Part shown: positions 21,744 through 32,214 of the stretch, in pieces | How positions within the stretch are numbered: position 1 is the stretch's first letter | How the letters are laid out: each line of letters begins with the position of its first letter | Source: Aggregatibacter actinomycetemcomitans DSM 8324 | GTDB taxonomy: Bacteria; Pseudomonadota; Gammaproteobacteria; Enterobacterales; Pasteurellaceae | NCBI RefSeq assembly: GCF_000372365.1 | Contig: NZ_AQUU01000005.1 | Span: 1 to 52,896, forward strand | DNA: 52,896 nt | Direction: 5' to 3' | Notes under the pieces: generated by a model | The model's input: the letters and a program-made list of their open reading frames with translations, nothing else | What the model was told of the DNA's origin: nothing | Databases searched by the model: none | Program-made: the position numbers and the translations under genes

Positions 21744-23753
21744 TTAATATTTCCGCAACACACAAAATGCCACCCCATCGACTTCCACCTGATTTTCGTG
21801 CAACGTTAAGTGTGTTGTCCCGCATACATGTTTCCATTGACTTACCGCTTGCATAGGCAATGTAAAATGTTGTTTTTCCGCTTTGGCATTGATTAAGAAA
21901 ATCCATTGCTCATCTAATACTACTTGTAGCGTTTTATTTTCTCGATTGTGCCAATCATCAAGGTTCATCGGCTCTCCGTGAGCATTAAGCCAAGACACAT
22001 TTTCTTGTGACCACCAACGATCACTCAGCAAACTTGCAATTTTTTTTCGTAACGCGATCGTTTGGCTGGTTAGGTTAAATAAATCCTGATTAAATGACTG
22101 CCATTTTAACCAGGTGATTTCGTTATCCTGACAATAGGCATTGTTATTGCCGAATTGACTGTTGCCGAACTCGTCGCCCGCCAACAGCATCGGCGTGCCG
22201 TTGGAAAGCAATAAGCTCATGAGCAAACTGCCTGCCGTTAAAACTCGCTGATTTTCTACCGCACTTTGGTGTGGATCGGTTAAATCCAATTCGCTGCCTT
22301 CAAAGCCATGGTTATAATTGTAATTTTCATTGCGCCCGTCACGGTTTTCTTCGCCATTGGCTTCATTGTGTTTTTGGTTATAACTGGTTAAATCGCGCAA
22401 GGTGAAGCCATCATGAGCGGTAATAAAATTCAGCGACGTATGCGGCAGGCGCCGTTCCTGTTTAAAAATGTCGCCGGAGCCCGCCAGACGTTCGGCAAAG
22501 GCGCCCACTTCCCCACTTTTCCACAACCAGAAACGGCACATATCATCACGAAAACGGTCGTTCCATTCAGCGAAATAATGGGGAAAATTGCCTAATTGAT
22601 AGCCATAATGTCCGATGTCCCAAGGCTCACTGATTAATTTCACCCGCTGCAAACTCGACGTTTGCGCAATGTCGTTAAACAACGCCGCATGGTGATTAAA
22701 ATCCGGTGTTTCGCGCCCTAACGCAGTCGCCAAATCGAAACGGAAACCGTCTACATGGCATTCTTCCACCCAATAACGCAGGCAATCCACTACCCAGCGA
22801 CGGGTAATGTGATTGGACAAATTCAGCATATTGCCGCAACCGGTCCAGTTTAAATATTCGTCTTGCGGGGTTTGCCAATAATAGGTTTCGTCATCAATGC
22901 CACGTTGACTAAAGGTTGGGAAGTATTTTTCCGATTCCGCCGTATGGTTGAACACCACGTCTAAAATCACTTCAATGCCCGCTTCATGCAAGGCTTTCAC
23001 CATGTATTTAAATTCATTTAACGGATTGGCCATATTGGCTTGCGAGCAATATTTCGGCTCCACGGCAAACATGGCTAACGGGTTGTAACCCCAATAATTG
23101 GATAACCCTCTTTGTTGTAAGTGCGGTTCGCTTACCGCGTAATTTACCGGCAACAACTCGACTGCTGTTATACCTAACTTTTTCAAATACGCAATCGTTT
23201 GCGCGTGCGCCAAACCGGCATAGGTGCCGCGTATTGTCTCTGGTAATTCCGTTTGTAATTTGGTAAAACCTTTCACACTCAACTCATACACAATGGTTTC
23301 GGTCCAGGGCGTATTCGGCGCTTTGTCACTCTGCCAGTCAAATGCACGATCAACCACCACCGCTTTCGGTGCATAGCGGGCGTTATCCCGCTCGTCGCTC
23401 AACAAAAACCACGCTTGCGTTTCAGGCGAGCTTAAATCCGGTTTGCCCACCACGGCCTTGGCATAAGGGTCCAGCATCAATTTCTGCGGATTTGCCGTCA
23501 AAGTGCGGTCATTTTTTGATGTGATTCTGAAGCCATATTGGGTTCCGTTTGCCACCCCGCTTAACGCCAAATGCCACACGTTGTCGGAATTAACCATGTT
23601 GAAACGGGATTCCCGCTCCTCTTCAAACAGACAAAGTTCCACCTGTTGCGCCGCCGAAGAATACAGGGCGAAGTTCGTGATCTGCTCGTCGCTTTCTTCG
23701 TATCGGCTGTAGCCGAAAGGATAAGGTTTACCGTTATTTTTTACTGCAATCAT
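21744..23753 (-). CDS. glgX: Glycogen debranching enzyme
   Basis: This GH13 isoamylase-type enzyme hydrolyses alpha-1,6 branches of phosphorylase-limited glycogen. The GH13 regions are visible in order: [20 protein letters not shown] (catalytic nucleophile Asp), [18 protein letters not shown] (acid/base Glu) and [12 protein letters not shown]. An N-terminal CBM48-like domain covers about the first 130 residues. 669 aa. The start overlaps the glgB stop as ATGA, so the two are translationally coupled. Confidence 0.95.
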   Translation of the reverse strand: MIAVKNNGKPYPFGYSRYEESDEQITNFALYSSAAQQVELCLFEEERESRFNMVNSDNVWHLALSGVANGTQYGFRITSKNDRTLTANPQKLMLDPYAKAVVGKPDLSSPETQAWFLLSDERDNARYAPKAVVVDRAFDWQSDKAPNTPWTETIVYELSVKGFTKLQTELPETIRGTYAGLAHAQTIAYLKKLGITAVELLPVNYAVSEPHLQQRGLSNYWGYNPLAMFAVEPKYCSQANMANPLNEFKYMVKALHEAGIEVILDVVFNHTAESEKYFPTFSQRGIDDETYYWQTPQDEYLNWTGCGNMLNLSNHITRRWVVDCLRYWVEECHVDGFRFDLATALGRETPDFNHHAALFNDIAQTSSLQRVKLISEPWDIGHYGYQLGNFPHYFAEWNDRFRDDMCRFWLWKSGEVGAFAERLAGSGDIFKQERRLPHTSLNFITAHDGFTLRDLTSYNQKHNEANGEENRDGRNENYNYNHGFEGSELDLTDPHQSAVENQRVLTAGSLLMSLLLSNGTPMLLAGDEFGNSQFGNNNAYCQDNEITWLKWQSFNQDLFNLTSQTIALRKKIASLLSDRWWSQENVSWLNAHGEPMNLDDWHNRENKTLQVVLDEQWIFLINAKAEKQHFTLPMQAVSQWKHVCGTTHLTLHENQVEVDGVAFCVLRKY

Positions 23754-25945
23754 GCTTTACCCTGATATTTCAAATAAATGGTTGCCAATGGCGGAATAGA
23801 GACGGAAATGGAGTTCGCCCGATTATGGCTGGCGATGTCTTCGCTGTGTACAGCGCCTAAATTACCCACATTTGAACCGGCGTAATAGGCGGAGTCGGTA
23901 TTTAAAATTTCGTGATATTCGCCGGCAACATTCACACCGAGACGATAATCATGACGCGGCACCGGCGTGAGGTTGCTGATTACAAGAATACGTCCGCCAT
24001 CACGGCTGCGGCGTTCAAAAGCGAAAACGGAATTTTGTACGTCATCTGCCACCAACCAATCAAAGCCCTGCGGATCGGAATCCAGCTCAAAGAGCGGTGC
24101 GTTTTCGCGGTAAATTTTATTGAGATCTTTCACCAGCTGTTGTACGCCGATATGCCATTGACCGCCGATGCCTTCATCTAGCAGGAACCAATCCAGACTT
24201 TCACGGTAATTCCATTCGCGACCTTGGGCGAATTCATTGCCCATAAATAGCAATTTTTTGCCCGGATAACCCCACATATAGCCATAATAGGCACGCAAAT
24301 TGGCAAATTTTTGCCACGCATCGCCCGGCATTTTGCCGATAAGAGAACATTTGCCATGCACCACTTCGTCATGAGAAAGCGGCAACACGAAGTTTTCGCT
24401 GTATTGATACATCATGCCGAAAGTCATTTGGTTGTGGTGATATTGGCGATAAACGGGGTCTTTTTCCATGTAGGATAAGGTGTCGTTCATCCAACCCATG
24501 TTCCACTTGAAATTAAAACCTAAACCGCCCTGTTCGCTCGGATGGGTCACGCCGGTAAAGGCGGTGGATTCTTCCGCAATGGCGATAGAACCCGGTACTT
24601 CGCTATGGATTTTCCAGTTGGTATGTTTCAAAAATTCAATGGCTTCTAAGTTTTCCCGCCCGCCGTATTGATTCGGAATCCACTGCCCTTCGGCGCGACT
24701 GTAATCACGATAAATCATAGACGCCACCGCATCGACCCGAATGCCGTCGATACCGAAGCGTTCAAGCCAATACAACGCATTACTGGATAAGAAATTCTTA
24801 ACTTCGTTGCGTCCGTAGTTGTAAATCAGCGTATTCCAATCTTGGTGATAGCCTTCGCGCGGATCGGCGTGCTCATACAATGCCGTACCGTCAAATGCCA
24901 CCAAACCGTGGGTATCGCTCGGGAAATGCCCCGGCACCCAGTCGAGAATCACATTAATACCGGCATCATGCGCCCGCTCTACCAAGCGTTTAAAGCCTTC
25001 CGGCGTACCAAAACGGCTGGTCGGCGAATACAAGCCAAGCGGTTGATAACCCCAAGAACCGTCAAACGGAAACTCGGACAACGGTAAAAATTCAATATGG
25101 GTGAAGCCCATTTCCTGCACGTAAGGAATCAATTCGTCGGCGATTTGATCGTAATCCAGCCAGAAATTGTTTTCCAAGTTACGTCGCCAAGAGCCTAAAT
25201 GCACCTCATAAATGGAAATCGGCTGATCCCATTGGTTAGCTTTACGACGGGCTTCCGTCATCGGCACGACACTCGGCAACGGACTGATTTGTGACGCGGT
25301 ATCGGGACGTAACTGAGAACTGAAGGCATAAGGGTCGGCTTTTAAGCGGAGGTTGCCATGGCAATCGATTAATTCAAATTTATACAGTTGCCCCAAAGAG
25401 ACTTTCGGCAGGAACAATTCCCACACGCCGCTTGCCGGGTGTAAGCGCATTGGATGGCGACGACCGTCCCAATAGTTAAAATCGCCTACCACAGAAACCC
25501 GTTTGGCATTTGGCGCCCACAAACGGAAATTCACGCCTGAGACACCGTCACATTCAATGAAATGCGCGCCTAATACTTCATACGGACGTAAAAACGAACC
25601 TTCCGCCAACAACCATTCATCCAAATCATTAATCATCGGGTGATAACGGTACGGGTCTTCAATAATTTGTGACTCTTTACCCCAATACACCTGTAGTTGA
25701 TAAGCAAAGAAATTCCGCGTATCCGGCACCACGCCGGCAAAAAAGCCTCTGTCATCTAAATGGGTTAATTCACACAACGTTTCCTGATTTTCTTTTTCAA
25801 TGACCAAAACACGACTTGCATCCGGCAACAACGCACGAATTTCAATACCCTTTTCGGTTTCGTGCATACCCAATACGGAAAACGGATCACCATGTGTGCC
25901 GTCAAAAAATTGATTGATAACTGATTGCGCTACTAATTGAGTCAT
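23750..25945 (-). CDS. glgB: 1,4-alpha-glucan branching enzyme
   Basis: GlgB transfers chains to make alpha-1,6 branches. The protein has an N-terminal domain, a CBM48 domain ([20 protein letters not shown]) and a GH13 catalytic barrel. The barrel shows [20 protein letters not shown] (nucleophile Asp), AIAEESTAF (acid/base Glu) and [12 protein letters not shown]. The C-terminal beta-domain ends [11 protein letters not shown]. At 731 aa it is family length. It overlaps both neighbours by the ATGA arrangement: the unknown ORF upstream and glgX downstream. Confidence 0.96.
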   Translation of the reverse strand: MTQLVAQSVINQFFDGTHGDPFSVLGMHETEKGIEIRALLPDASRVLVIEKENQETLCELTHLDDRGFFAGVVPDTRNFFAYQLQVYWGKESQIIEDPYRYHPMINDLDEWLLAEGSFLRPYEVLGAHFIECDGVSGVNFRLWAPNAKRVSVVGDFNYWDGRRHPMRLHPASGVWELFLPKVSLGQLYKFELIDCHGNLRLKADPYAFSSQLRPDTASQISPLPSVVPMTEARRKANQWDQPISIYEVHLGSWRRNLENNFWLDYDQIADELIPYVQEMGFTHIEFLPLSEFPFDGSWGYQPLGLYSPTSRFGTPEGFKRLVERAHDAGINVILDWVPGHFPSDTHGLVAFDGTALYEHADPREGYHQDWNTLIYNYGRNEVKNFLSSNALYWLERFGIDGIRVDAVASMIYRDYSRAEGQWIPNQYGGRENLEAIEFLKHTNWKIHSEVPGSIAIAEESTAFTGVTHPSEQGGLGFNFKWNMGWMNDTLSYMEKDPVYRQYHHNQMTFGMMYQYSENFVLPLSHDEVVHGKCSLIGKMPGDAWQKFANLRAYYGYMWGYPGKKLLFMGNEFAQGREWNYRESLDWFLLDEGIGGQWHIGVQQLVKDLNKIYRENAPLFELDSDPQGFDWLVADDVQNSVFAFERRSRDGGRILVISNLTPVPRHDYRLGVNVAGEYHEILNTDSAYYAGSNVGNLGAVHSEDIASHNRANSISVSIPPLATIYLKYQGKA

Positions 25946-26502
25946 AATGAATCCTCGCTAAGCGTTGCGTGCTTGATTAAACAGAAAAACGAAGCAATGT
26001 ATTCATCATTGAAAATAAGATCGAATGATTTGCTTAATTTCTTACGCCAACCGACAGTATTTTCTTCCGCCTGCTGATCTTGGTATTCGAAGATGTCCAA
26101 GACATTAATACAACAATGCCCCGCCCTATGCTTTTTTAAATGCATCAAATGCCTTAATTGGTAGTATCTGAAAGGCTGCTGAGAAAGTTGAATAGATGGA
26201 AAATCGAAAAGGGAGTGTTCTGCACACTTATTGCCCTGTTCATCAAAGAGTTGGTAATGTAATGAACAAGAAGGAAGAGATAAACGGGTCAAATCATAAT
26301 AGATCATGTCATTATTAAACATCGTAATCACATCATCAAATTCCCCTTTAGAACACTCTGATTTATTAGGCGGCTGTGGTAATTTGATAAAATACGATAA
26401 CGTTTGCGTACTGGCATAAATTAAATGCCTGCCACTATCATAATGAGCTAAAGCAAGTTCTAATTTTTCTGTGGATTGCTTGATGGAGTCTGGAATTTGC
26501 AT
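25942..26502 (-). CDS. Unknown protein, first gene of the glycogen operon
   Basis: The 186-residue protein (starting [20 protein letters not shown]) matches no family I recognise. It has no signal peptide or membrane segment and is rich in Leu, His, Tyr and Gln, with four Cys in its first 135 residues. Visible blocks include [20 protein letters not shown] and [19 protein letters not shown]. Its stop overlaps the glgB start as ATGA, so it is almost certainly translated and coupled to glgB. In Haemophilus, malQ occupies the position upstream of glgB, but this ORF bears no resemblance to a 4-alpha-glucanotransferase. A role in glycogen metabolism is inferred from position only. Confidence 0.75.
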   Translation of the reverse strand: MQIPDSIKQSTEKLELALAHYDSGRHLIYASTQTLSYFIKLPQPPNKSECSKGEFDDVITMFNNDMIYYDLTRLSLPSCSLHYQLFDEQGNKCAEHSLFDFPSIQLSQQPFRYYQLRHLMHLKKHRAGHCCINVLDIFEYQDQQAEENTVGWRKKLSKSFDLIFNDEYIASFFCLIKHATLSEDSL

Positions 26503-26549
26503 ATAAAACCTACAACAACATACGACAAGAAAAATAACAATTATTAAGT

Positions 26550-26577
26550 ATTGTAGTAGAGGTTAACACAAAAACAA
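26550..26577 (-). promoter_or_regulatory. Candidate promoter of the glycogen operon
   Basis: On the minus strand, -35 TTGTTT (26572-26577), a 16-base spacer and -10 TACAAT (26550-26555) lie about 50 bases upstream of the first ORF. This is a visual match only. Confidence 0.4.
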
Positions 26578-26601
26578 CACTTTTAGTGCAAATTAGTGAT
26601 C

Positions 26602-27036
26602 TCAATCAAGAATAAAATCGAACCAATCAATAACATCCCGTTCATGAATGCCGTATTTAATCAAAATATCGGCTTTTTTCACGCTATCGGGATCGCCGCT
26701 GATAAGCGGATGCCATGAGGGCAACGGTTTTCCTTCATGTAATAAACGATAAGCACAGGTGGCGGGTAACCAATCGAAATCCGACAAGTTTTCTTTGGTG
26801 AGCTTGGTGCAGTCTTCTTCCAATTCAAAACGCCGTGAATATTGACCGCACTTTCCCGTTTCCAACTCCAACAGATTGCAGGCAATGCGCGTGTAATACA
26901 AATGTTCATATTTGCCATAGCCGTCAATATATTTACGATAGCAACATTTCCCACACCCGTCACATAACGCCTCCCACTCGGCATCGTTCATGTCAAGTAA
27001 GGTTTTGTGTAGCCAAAAATCGGGTTCTAATTGCAT
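26602..27036 (-). CDS. YcgN-type (UPF0260) cysteine-cluster protein
   Basis: The 144-residue cytosolic protein opens with a conserved segment (WLHKTLLDMNDAEWEALCDG), then the cysteine cluster CDGCGKCCYRKYIDG, followed by further Cys in RIACNLLELETGKCGQYSRR and EEDCTKL. This pattern defines the UPF0260/YcgN family, related to the YkgJ zinc/iron-chelating proteins. The biochemical role is not established. The gene stands alone between the glycogen operon and glnS. Confidence 0.88.
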   Translation of the reverse strand: MQLEPDFWLHKTLLDMNDAEWEALCDGCGKCCYRKYIDGYGKYEHLYYTRIACNLLELETGKCGQYSRRFELEEDCTKLTKENLSDFDWLPATCAYRLLHEGKPLPSWHPLISGDPDSVKKADILIKYGIHERDVIDWFDFILD

Positions 27037-27054
27037 AGCGAAAAATGATAAAGA

Positions 27055-27096
27055 AAAGTGCGGTCAAAATTCATCGTGAAAAACGACCGCACTTTA
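27055..27096 (-). terminator. Paired uptake sequences downstream of glnS
   Basis: AAGTGCGGT (27056-27064) and ACCGCACTT (27086-27094) form a 9-bp stem with a 21-base loop, ending about 12 bases from the glnS stop. Confidence 0.7.
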
Positions 27097-27107
27097 TGCG
27101 ATTGAGT

Positions 27108-28778
27108 TTAAAATCCTTCTTTCAAACTCACTGTCAGGTTGAATACCAAATGTTCGGAGCGGCTGTCTTTGCTGTCGGCACAGAAATAACCTTCACGTTC
27201 GAATTGATAGCCCTTCTCCGCTTCCGCGTTGCCAAGGCTTTGCTCCACAAAACCCTGTTTCACCACTAAAGAAGTTGGGTTTAATACGCTTTCGATATCT
27301 TCTTCCGCGCCCGGATTCGGCACGGTGAATAAACGATCGTATAAACGGAACTCTGCCGGGTGATTATGCACCGCAGACACCCAGTGAATCACGCCTTTTA
27401 CTTTGCGACCATCTGCCGGATTTTTACCCAAGGTTTTCGGATCATAAGTGCAGTAAATCGTGGTAATTTCACCGTTCACATCTTTTTCTACGCGTTTCGC
27501 TTTGATCACATAAGCATTGCGCAAACGCACTTCCTTGCCCAGCACTAAGCGTTTATATTGTTTATTCGCTTCTTCGCGGAAATCGGCACAATCAATATAG
27601 ATTTCTTTTGTGAACGGTAATTGGCGTTCTCCTAGTTCTGGACGATTCGGGTGATTTGGCGCAGTCAATATTTCTTCACCGTCAAAGTTTTCAATCACCA
27701 CTTTCACCGGATCGATCACCGCCATGGCGCGTGGTGCATTTTGGTTTAAATCATCACGAATGCAGGCTTCTAATGCACTGTATTCCACCACGTTATCTTG
27801 TTTGGTCACGCCAATACGACGGCAAAATTCACGAATGGACGCCGGTGTATAACCACGACGGCGCAAGCCTGAAATGGTTGGCATACGCGGATCGTTCCAG
27901 CCGTCCACGATTTCATCATTCACCAATTTTAAGAGTTTGCGTTTAGAGGTTAAGGTGCCTTCTAAATTTAAACGGGAAAATTCATATTGGTGCGGCAGCG
28001 GGCGTTCAATGCTGATATTTTCCAACACCCAATCATACAAACGACGGTTATCTTGGAATTCAAGGGTACATAAGGAGTGCGTGATACGCTCAACAGCATC
28101 GGAAATACAATGAGTGAAATCGTACATCGGATAAATGCACCATTTGTCGCCTGTTTGGTGATGGCTGGCGAATTTTATGCGATAAAGCACCGGATCGCGC
28201 ATCACCATAAACGGCGACGCCATATCAATTTTTGCCCGCAAGCTCGCTTTACCTTCGGCAAATTCGCCGTTTTTCATTTTTTCAAATAAAGCCAGGTTTT
28301 CTTCCACGCTGCGATCACGATATGGGCTGTTTTTACCCGGTTCGGTTAAGGTGCCGCGATATTCGCGCATTTCTTCCGGCGAAAGTTCATCCACATACGC
28401 CAAACCTTTTTTGATAAGCTCAATGGCATAACCATAAAGCGCGTCAAAATAATCGGACGCATAATGCACTTCGCCCGCCCAATGGAAACCTAACCATTCT
28501 ACATCAGCTTTAATAGAATCCACATATTCCACATCTTCTTTCACCGGGTTGGTGTCGTCAAAACGCAAATTACATAGCCCTTGGTAATCTTTTGCAATAC
28601 CAAAATTCAAGCAAATGGATTTAGCATGACCGATGTGTAAATAACCGTTTGGTTCAGGCGGGAAACGCGTATAAACGTTATTGTGTTTACCGCTTTTTAA
28701 ATCTTCATTAATAATTTGAGTAATAAAATTGTGCGGACGGCTATTTTCCGCCGTTTCTAATACAGTTTCTGTGCTCAT
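27108..28778 (-). CDS. glnS: Glutaminyl-tRNA synthetase
   Basis: GlnRS is a class I synthetase that charges tRNA-Gln. The HIGH-type signature occurs in [20 protein letters not shown], and the KMSKS-type motif as [11 protein letters not shown]. The two C-terminal anticodon-binding beta-barrels follow (for example [12 protein letters not shown], and [20 protein letters not shown]). The start at 28778 (MSTETVLE) is favoured over an in-frame ATG at 28799 because GAGAA precedes it; this gives about 556 aa, close to the E. coli length. It diverges from macA across a 220-base intergenic region. Confidence 0.96.
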   Translation of the reverse strand: MSTETVLETAENSRPHNFITQIINEDLKSGKHNNVYTRFPPEPNGYLHIGHAKSICLNFGIAKDYQGLCNLRFDDTNPVKEDVEYVDSIKADVEWLGFHWAGEVHYASDYFDALYGYAIELIKKGLAYVDELSPEEMREYRGTLTEPGKNSPYRDRSVEENLALFEKMKNGEFAEGKASLRAKIDMASPFMVMRDPVLYRIKFASHHQTGDKWCIYPMYDFTHCISDAVERITHSLCTLEFQDNRRLYDWVLENISIERPLPHQYEFSRLNLEGTLTSKRKLLKLVNDEIVDGWNDPRMPTISGLRRRGYTPASIREFCRRIGVTKQDNVVEYSALEACIRDDLNQNAPRAMAVIDPVKVVIENFDGEEILTAPNHPNRPELGERQLPFTKEIYIDCADFREEANKQYKRLVLGKEVRLRNAYVIKAKRVEKDVNGEITTIYCTYDPKTLGKNPADGRKVKGVIHWVSAVHNHPAEFRLYDRLFTVPNPGAEEDIESVLNPTSLVVKQGFVEQSLGNAEAEKGYQFEREGYFCADSKDSRSEHLVFNLTVSLKEGF

Positions 28779-28999
28779 AGTTTTCTCATTAAAACGCATA
28801 AAAAAATAACCGCACTATTCTACACGCTTCAGCATAAAAAGCGAGGAATGCGGCTTATTGTTGAAATAAATGTGCAAACTACCCTTATTTTTAATTGAGT
28901 ATCATTGGGAGAATAATGGCAACACGCTAAAAATTTTAATAATTTCTTAAGTTTTGTTGTATAGTGTGGCGATTCATTGTGGACTTATGAGAGAAAAAG

Positions 29000-30184
29000 A
29001 TGAAGAAAAAACCTCTTATTATTACTGCTATTGCAGCCGCTGTGATTACCGGCGGTTATTTTTTTGTACGCGATTCCGGCGCACAAACCACTTACTTAAC
29101 GGAAGAGGTCAAACGCGGCAATATTGAAAAGAACGTGGTTGCTACCGGTTCCATCGAAAGTATCAATACTGTTGATGTGGGCGCGCAGGTGTCAGGGAAA
29201 GTCACCAAACTTTATGTCAAACTGGGACAACAGGTGAAAAAAGGCGATTTAATTGCCGAGATTGATTCCACCACCCAAATTAATACGTTAAACACCCGCA
29301 AAGCCGCCTTGGCGAGTTATCAAGCCCAATTAGTTGCACGCAAAACCGCTTACGATGTGGCACTTTCCAATTACAATCGCTTGTCCAAATTATACGGGCA
29401 AAAAGCCACTTCATTGGACACATTAAATACCGCTAAAGCCACCTTGAATAATGCCAAAGCGGAAATGGACGTGGTACAGGAAAATATTAAACAGGCGGAA
29501 ATTGAAGTGAACACCGCCGAAACCAACGTGGGCTACACCAAAATCACCTCCCCGATTGACGGCACGGTCATTTCCACACCGGTATCCGAAGGGCAAACGG
29601 TAAATTCCAATCAGACCACGCCGACTATCATTAAAGTGGCGGATTTAAGCAAAATGCGCATTAAGCCGGAAATTTCCGAAGGCGACATTACCAAAGTCAA
29701 AGCGGGGCAAGATGTGACCTTCACTATTTTATCCGACAATAAAACCGTTTATCACGCCAAAATTGATTCCGTAGACCCGGCAACAACCACCATCAGCGAC
29801 AATTCAAGCTCAAACAGTTCAAGCTCAGGTTCCAGTTCCTCCTCCGGTTCAAGCAGCAGCGCAGTATATTATTACGCCAACATTATCGTTGAAAATCCCG
29901 AACATGTTTTGCGTATTGGTATGACCACGGAAAATAACATTAAAATTGCCGATGTGCAAAATGTGTTGTTTATTCCGAATTTGGCAGTGCAAAAGCAGCA
30001 AGACAAATATGTAGTCAATGTACTAAACGGCAATACAACACAAGAACGGGAAATCGAAATCGGCGTGCAAAATGATTTCCAAACGGAAGTCAAATCCGGT
30101 TTAACGGAAGGCGAAAAAGTAGTGATTTCACAAGTTGCTGCCGGTGAAACCTTCGGCGATCCTGATGCCCCGATTATCTTCTAA
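29000..30184 (+). CDS. macA: Macrolide/peptide efflux periplasmic adaptor MacA
   Basis: MacA is the membrane-fusion adaptor that links the MacB ABC pump to a TolC-type outer-membrane channel. One N-terminal helix (KPLIITAIAAAVITGGYFFV) anchors it. Then come the lipoyl-half GSIESINTVDVGAQVSGKV, a coiled-coil hairpin (residues about 90-175), the second lipoyl half (GYTKITSPIDGTVISTPVSE), and beta-barrel and membrane-proximal domains. At residues about 265-287 there is a Ser/Gly-only insertion, absent from the E. coli protein, before YYYANIIVENPE. The stop is followed by an uptake sequence, then macB 19 bases on. Confidence 0.93.
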   Translation: MKKKPLIITAIAAAVITGGYFFVRDSGAQTTYLTEEVKRGNIEKNVVATGSIESINTVDVGAQVSGKVTKLYVKLGQQVKKGDLIAEIDSTTQINTLNTRKAALASYQAQLVARKTAYDVALSNYNRLSKLYGQKATSLDTLNTAKATLNNAKAEMDVVQENIKQAEIEVNTAETNVGYTKITSPIDGTVISTPVSEGQTVNSNQTTPTIIKVADLSKMRIKPEISEGDITKVKAGQDVTFTILSDNKTVYHAKIDSVDPATTTISDNSSSNSSSSGSSSSSGSSSSAVYYYANIIVENPEHVLRIGMTTENNIKIADVQNVLFIPNLAVQKQQDKYVVNVLNGNTTQEREIEIGVQNDFQTEVKSGLTEGEKVVISQVAAGETFGDPDAPIIF

Positions 30185-30203
30185 AGTGCGGTGGGTTTCG
30201 ACG

Positions 30204-32138
30204 ATGAATATAATTGAAATCAAGCAGCTCAACCGTTATTTTGGCGAAGGTGAAAACCGCGTTCATGTTTTAAAAGACATTTCCCTTTCCATCGAAAGAG
30301 GTGATTTTGTCGCCATTATGGGACAATCTGGTTCAGGCAAATCCACACTGATGAATATCATTGGTTGTTTGGACACGGCAACCGGTGGTTCATACAAAAT
30401 TGATGGAAAAGAAACCATTGAATTAACCAACGATCAGCTTTCCGATTTACGCAGCCAAAAATTCGGTTTTATTTTCCAACGCTATAACCTATTAAGCAGC
30501 TTAACCGCCGCAGAAAACGTCGCCTTACCTGCAATTTATGCGGGAATGCCACAAAGCCAACGCTTGGAACGTGCCAAACAATTATTGGAAAAACTGGGAT
30601 TGGGCGATAAATGGCAAAACAAGCCGAACCAGCTTTCAGGCGGTCAACAACAGAGAGTGAGTATTGCCCGTGCATTGATGAACGGCGGAGAAATTATCCT
30701 TGCCGACGAACCCACAGGTGCGCTGGATTCGCACAGCGGTGAAAATGTGATGGAAATCCTCCGTCAACTGCACGAGGAAGGCCACACCATTATTATGGTG
30801 ACCCACGACAAGCACATTGCTGCCAGTGCCAATCGGATCATTGAAATCAAAGATGGTGAAATTATCAGTGATACGCAAAAACGTCAGGTAAAAAGTGCGG
30901 TTAAAAATCCAAGTGTTTTTAAAGGTCGTTTCGGTTTCAGCAAAGATCAACTTATGGAAGCCTTCCGTATGTCCGTCAGTGCCATTGTAGCGCACAAAAT
31001 GCGCTCATTGCTGACCATGCTGGGAATTATCATCGGGATCACTTCCGTCGTTTCCGTGGTGGCGTTAGGAAATGGTTCACAACAAAAGATTTTGGAAAAT
31101 ATTCGCGGTATCGGCACAAACACAATGACGATTTTTAACGGTAATGGTTTCGGTGACCGTCGTTCACGGCACATTCAAAACCTAAAAATCAGCGATGCCA
31201 ATACGTTATCGAAACAAAGTTATATTCAAAGCGTTACTCCAAATACCTCTTCCAGCGGCATTTTAGTGGTCGGTAACAAATCCTTCACATCCGCCAATTT
31301 ATATGGTATCGGTGAACAATATTTTGATGTAGAAGGCTTGAAGTTAAAACAGGGCCGTTTATTAACCGAGGACGATGTGGATCAAAGCAACCAGGTGGTC
31401 GTGCTGGACGAAAGTGCAAAAAAAGCCATTTTTGCCAACGAAAATCCCCTTGGCAAAACGGTGATTTTTAATAAGCGACCATTTCGTGTCATTGGCGTGG
31501 TGTCAGATCAACAGCTGGGCGGATTTCCCGGTAATTCGTTAAATCTATATTCTCCTTATAGTACTGTATTAAATAAAATTACCGGTGGCAGTCGAATTGG
31601 TTCCATCACAGTAAAAATTAGTGATGACGTAAATTCTACCGTGGCGGAGAAAAGCCTAACGGAATTATTGAAATCTCTGCATGGCAAAAAAGACTTTTTT
31701 ATCATGAACAGTGACACTATTAAGCAGACCATTGAAAATACTACCGGCACGATGAAATTACTCATCTCTTCTATTGCTTTTATTTCCTTAATTGTAGGCG
31801 GTATCGGCGTGATGAACATTATGTTAGTGTCAGTGACAGAACGCACAAAAGAAATTGGTGTACGCATGGCAATCGGCGCCCGTCAGATTAATATTTTGCA
31901 GCAGTTTTTAATTGAAGCGGTGTTAATTTGTTTAATCGGTGGCGTGGCCGGAATTTTGTTATCTGTCCTCATCGGCGTGTTGTTTAATAGCTTTATAACG
32001 GATTTCAGCATGGATTTTTCCACTGCATCCATTGTTACCGCCGTATTATTCTCCACCCTAATCGGCGTGTTATTCGGCTATATGCCGGCAAAGAAAGCAG
32101 CAGAATTAAATCCGATTACAGCGTTGGCGCAAGAATAA
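30204..32138 (+). CDS. macB: Macrolide export ATP-binding/permease protein MacB
   Basis: MacB is a homodimeric ABC transporter with the ATPase at the N-terminus and four membrane helices. Walker A is GQSGSGKST, the signature LSGGQQQRVSIARAL, and Walker B LADEPTGALD. The first membrane helix follows HKMRSLLTMLGIIIGITSVV. A large periplasmic domain spans about residues 300-510. Three helices close the protein, including GGIGVMNIMLVSVTERTKEI, typical of FtsX/MacB permeases. The ATG at 30204 (MNIIEIKQLNRYFGEG) fits the family start and gives 644 aa. It is cotranscribed with macA and tdeA. Confidence 0.95.
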   Translation: MNIIEIKQLNRYFGEGENRVHVLKDISLSIERGDFVAIMGQSGSGKSTLMNIIGCLDTATGGSYKIDGKETIELTNDQLSDLRSQKFGFIFQRYNLLSSLTAAENVALPAIYAGMPQSQRLERAKQLLEKLGLGDKWQNKPNQLSGGQQQRVSIARALMNGGEIILADEPTGALDSHSGENVMEILRQLHEEGHTIIMVTHDKHIAASANRIIEIKDGEIISDTQKRQVKSAVKNPSVFKGRFGFSKDQLMEAFRMSVSAIVAHKMRSLLTMLGIIIGITSVVSVVALGNGSQQKILENIRGIGTNTMTIFNGNGFGDRRSRHIQNLKISDANTLSKQSYIQSVTPNTSSSGILVVGNKSFTSANLYGIGEQYFDVEGLKLKQGRLLTEDDVDQSNQVVVLDESAKKAIFANENPLGKTVIFNKRPFRVIGVVSDQQLGGFPGNSLNLYSPYSTVLNKITGGSRIGSITVKISDDVNSTVAEKSLTELLKSLHGKKDFFIMNSDTIKQTIENTTGTMKLLISSIAFISLIVGGIGVMNIMLVSVTERTKEIGVRMAIGARQINILQQFLIEAVLICLIGGVAGILLSVLIGVLFNSFITDFSMDFSTASIVTAVLFSTLIGVLFGYMPAKKAAELNPITALAQE

Positions 32139-32214
32139 ATTTTGTAAAATACAAAAGAGGGGTTAGAATTCTCTATAATTTTTGACCGCACTTTTATAAA
32201 AAAGGGAAAAAACA

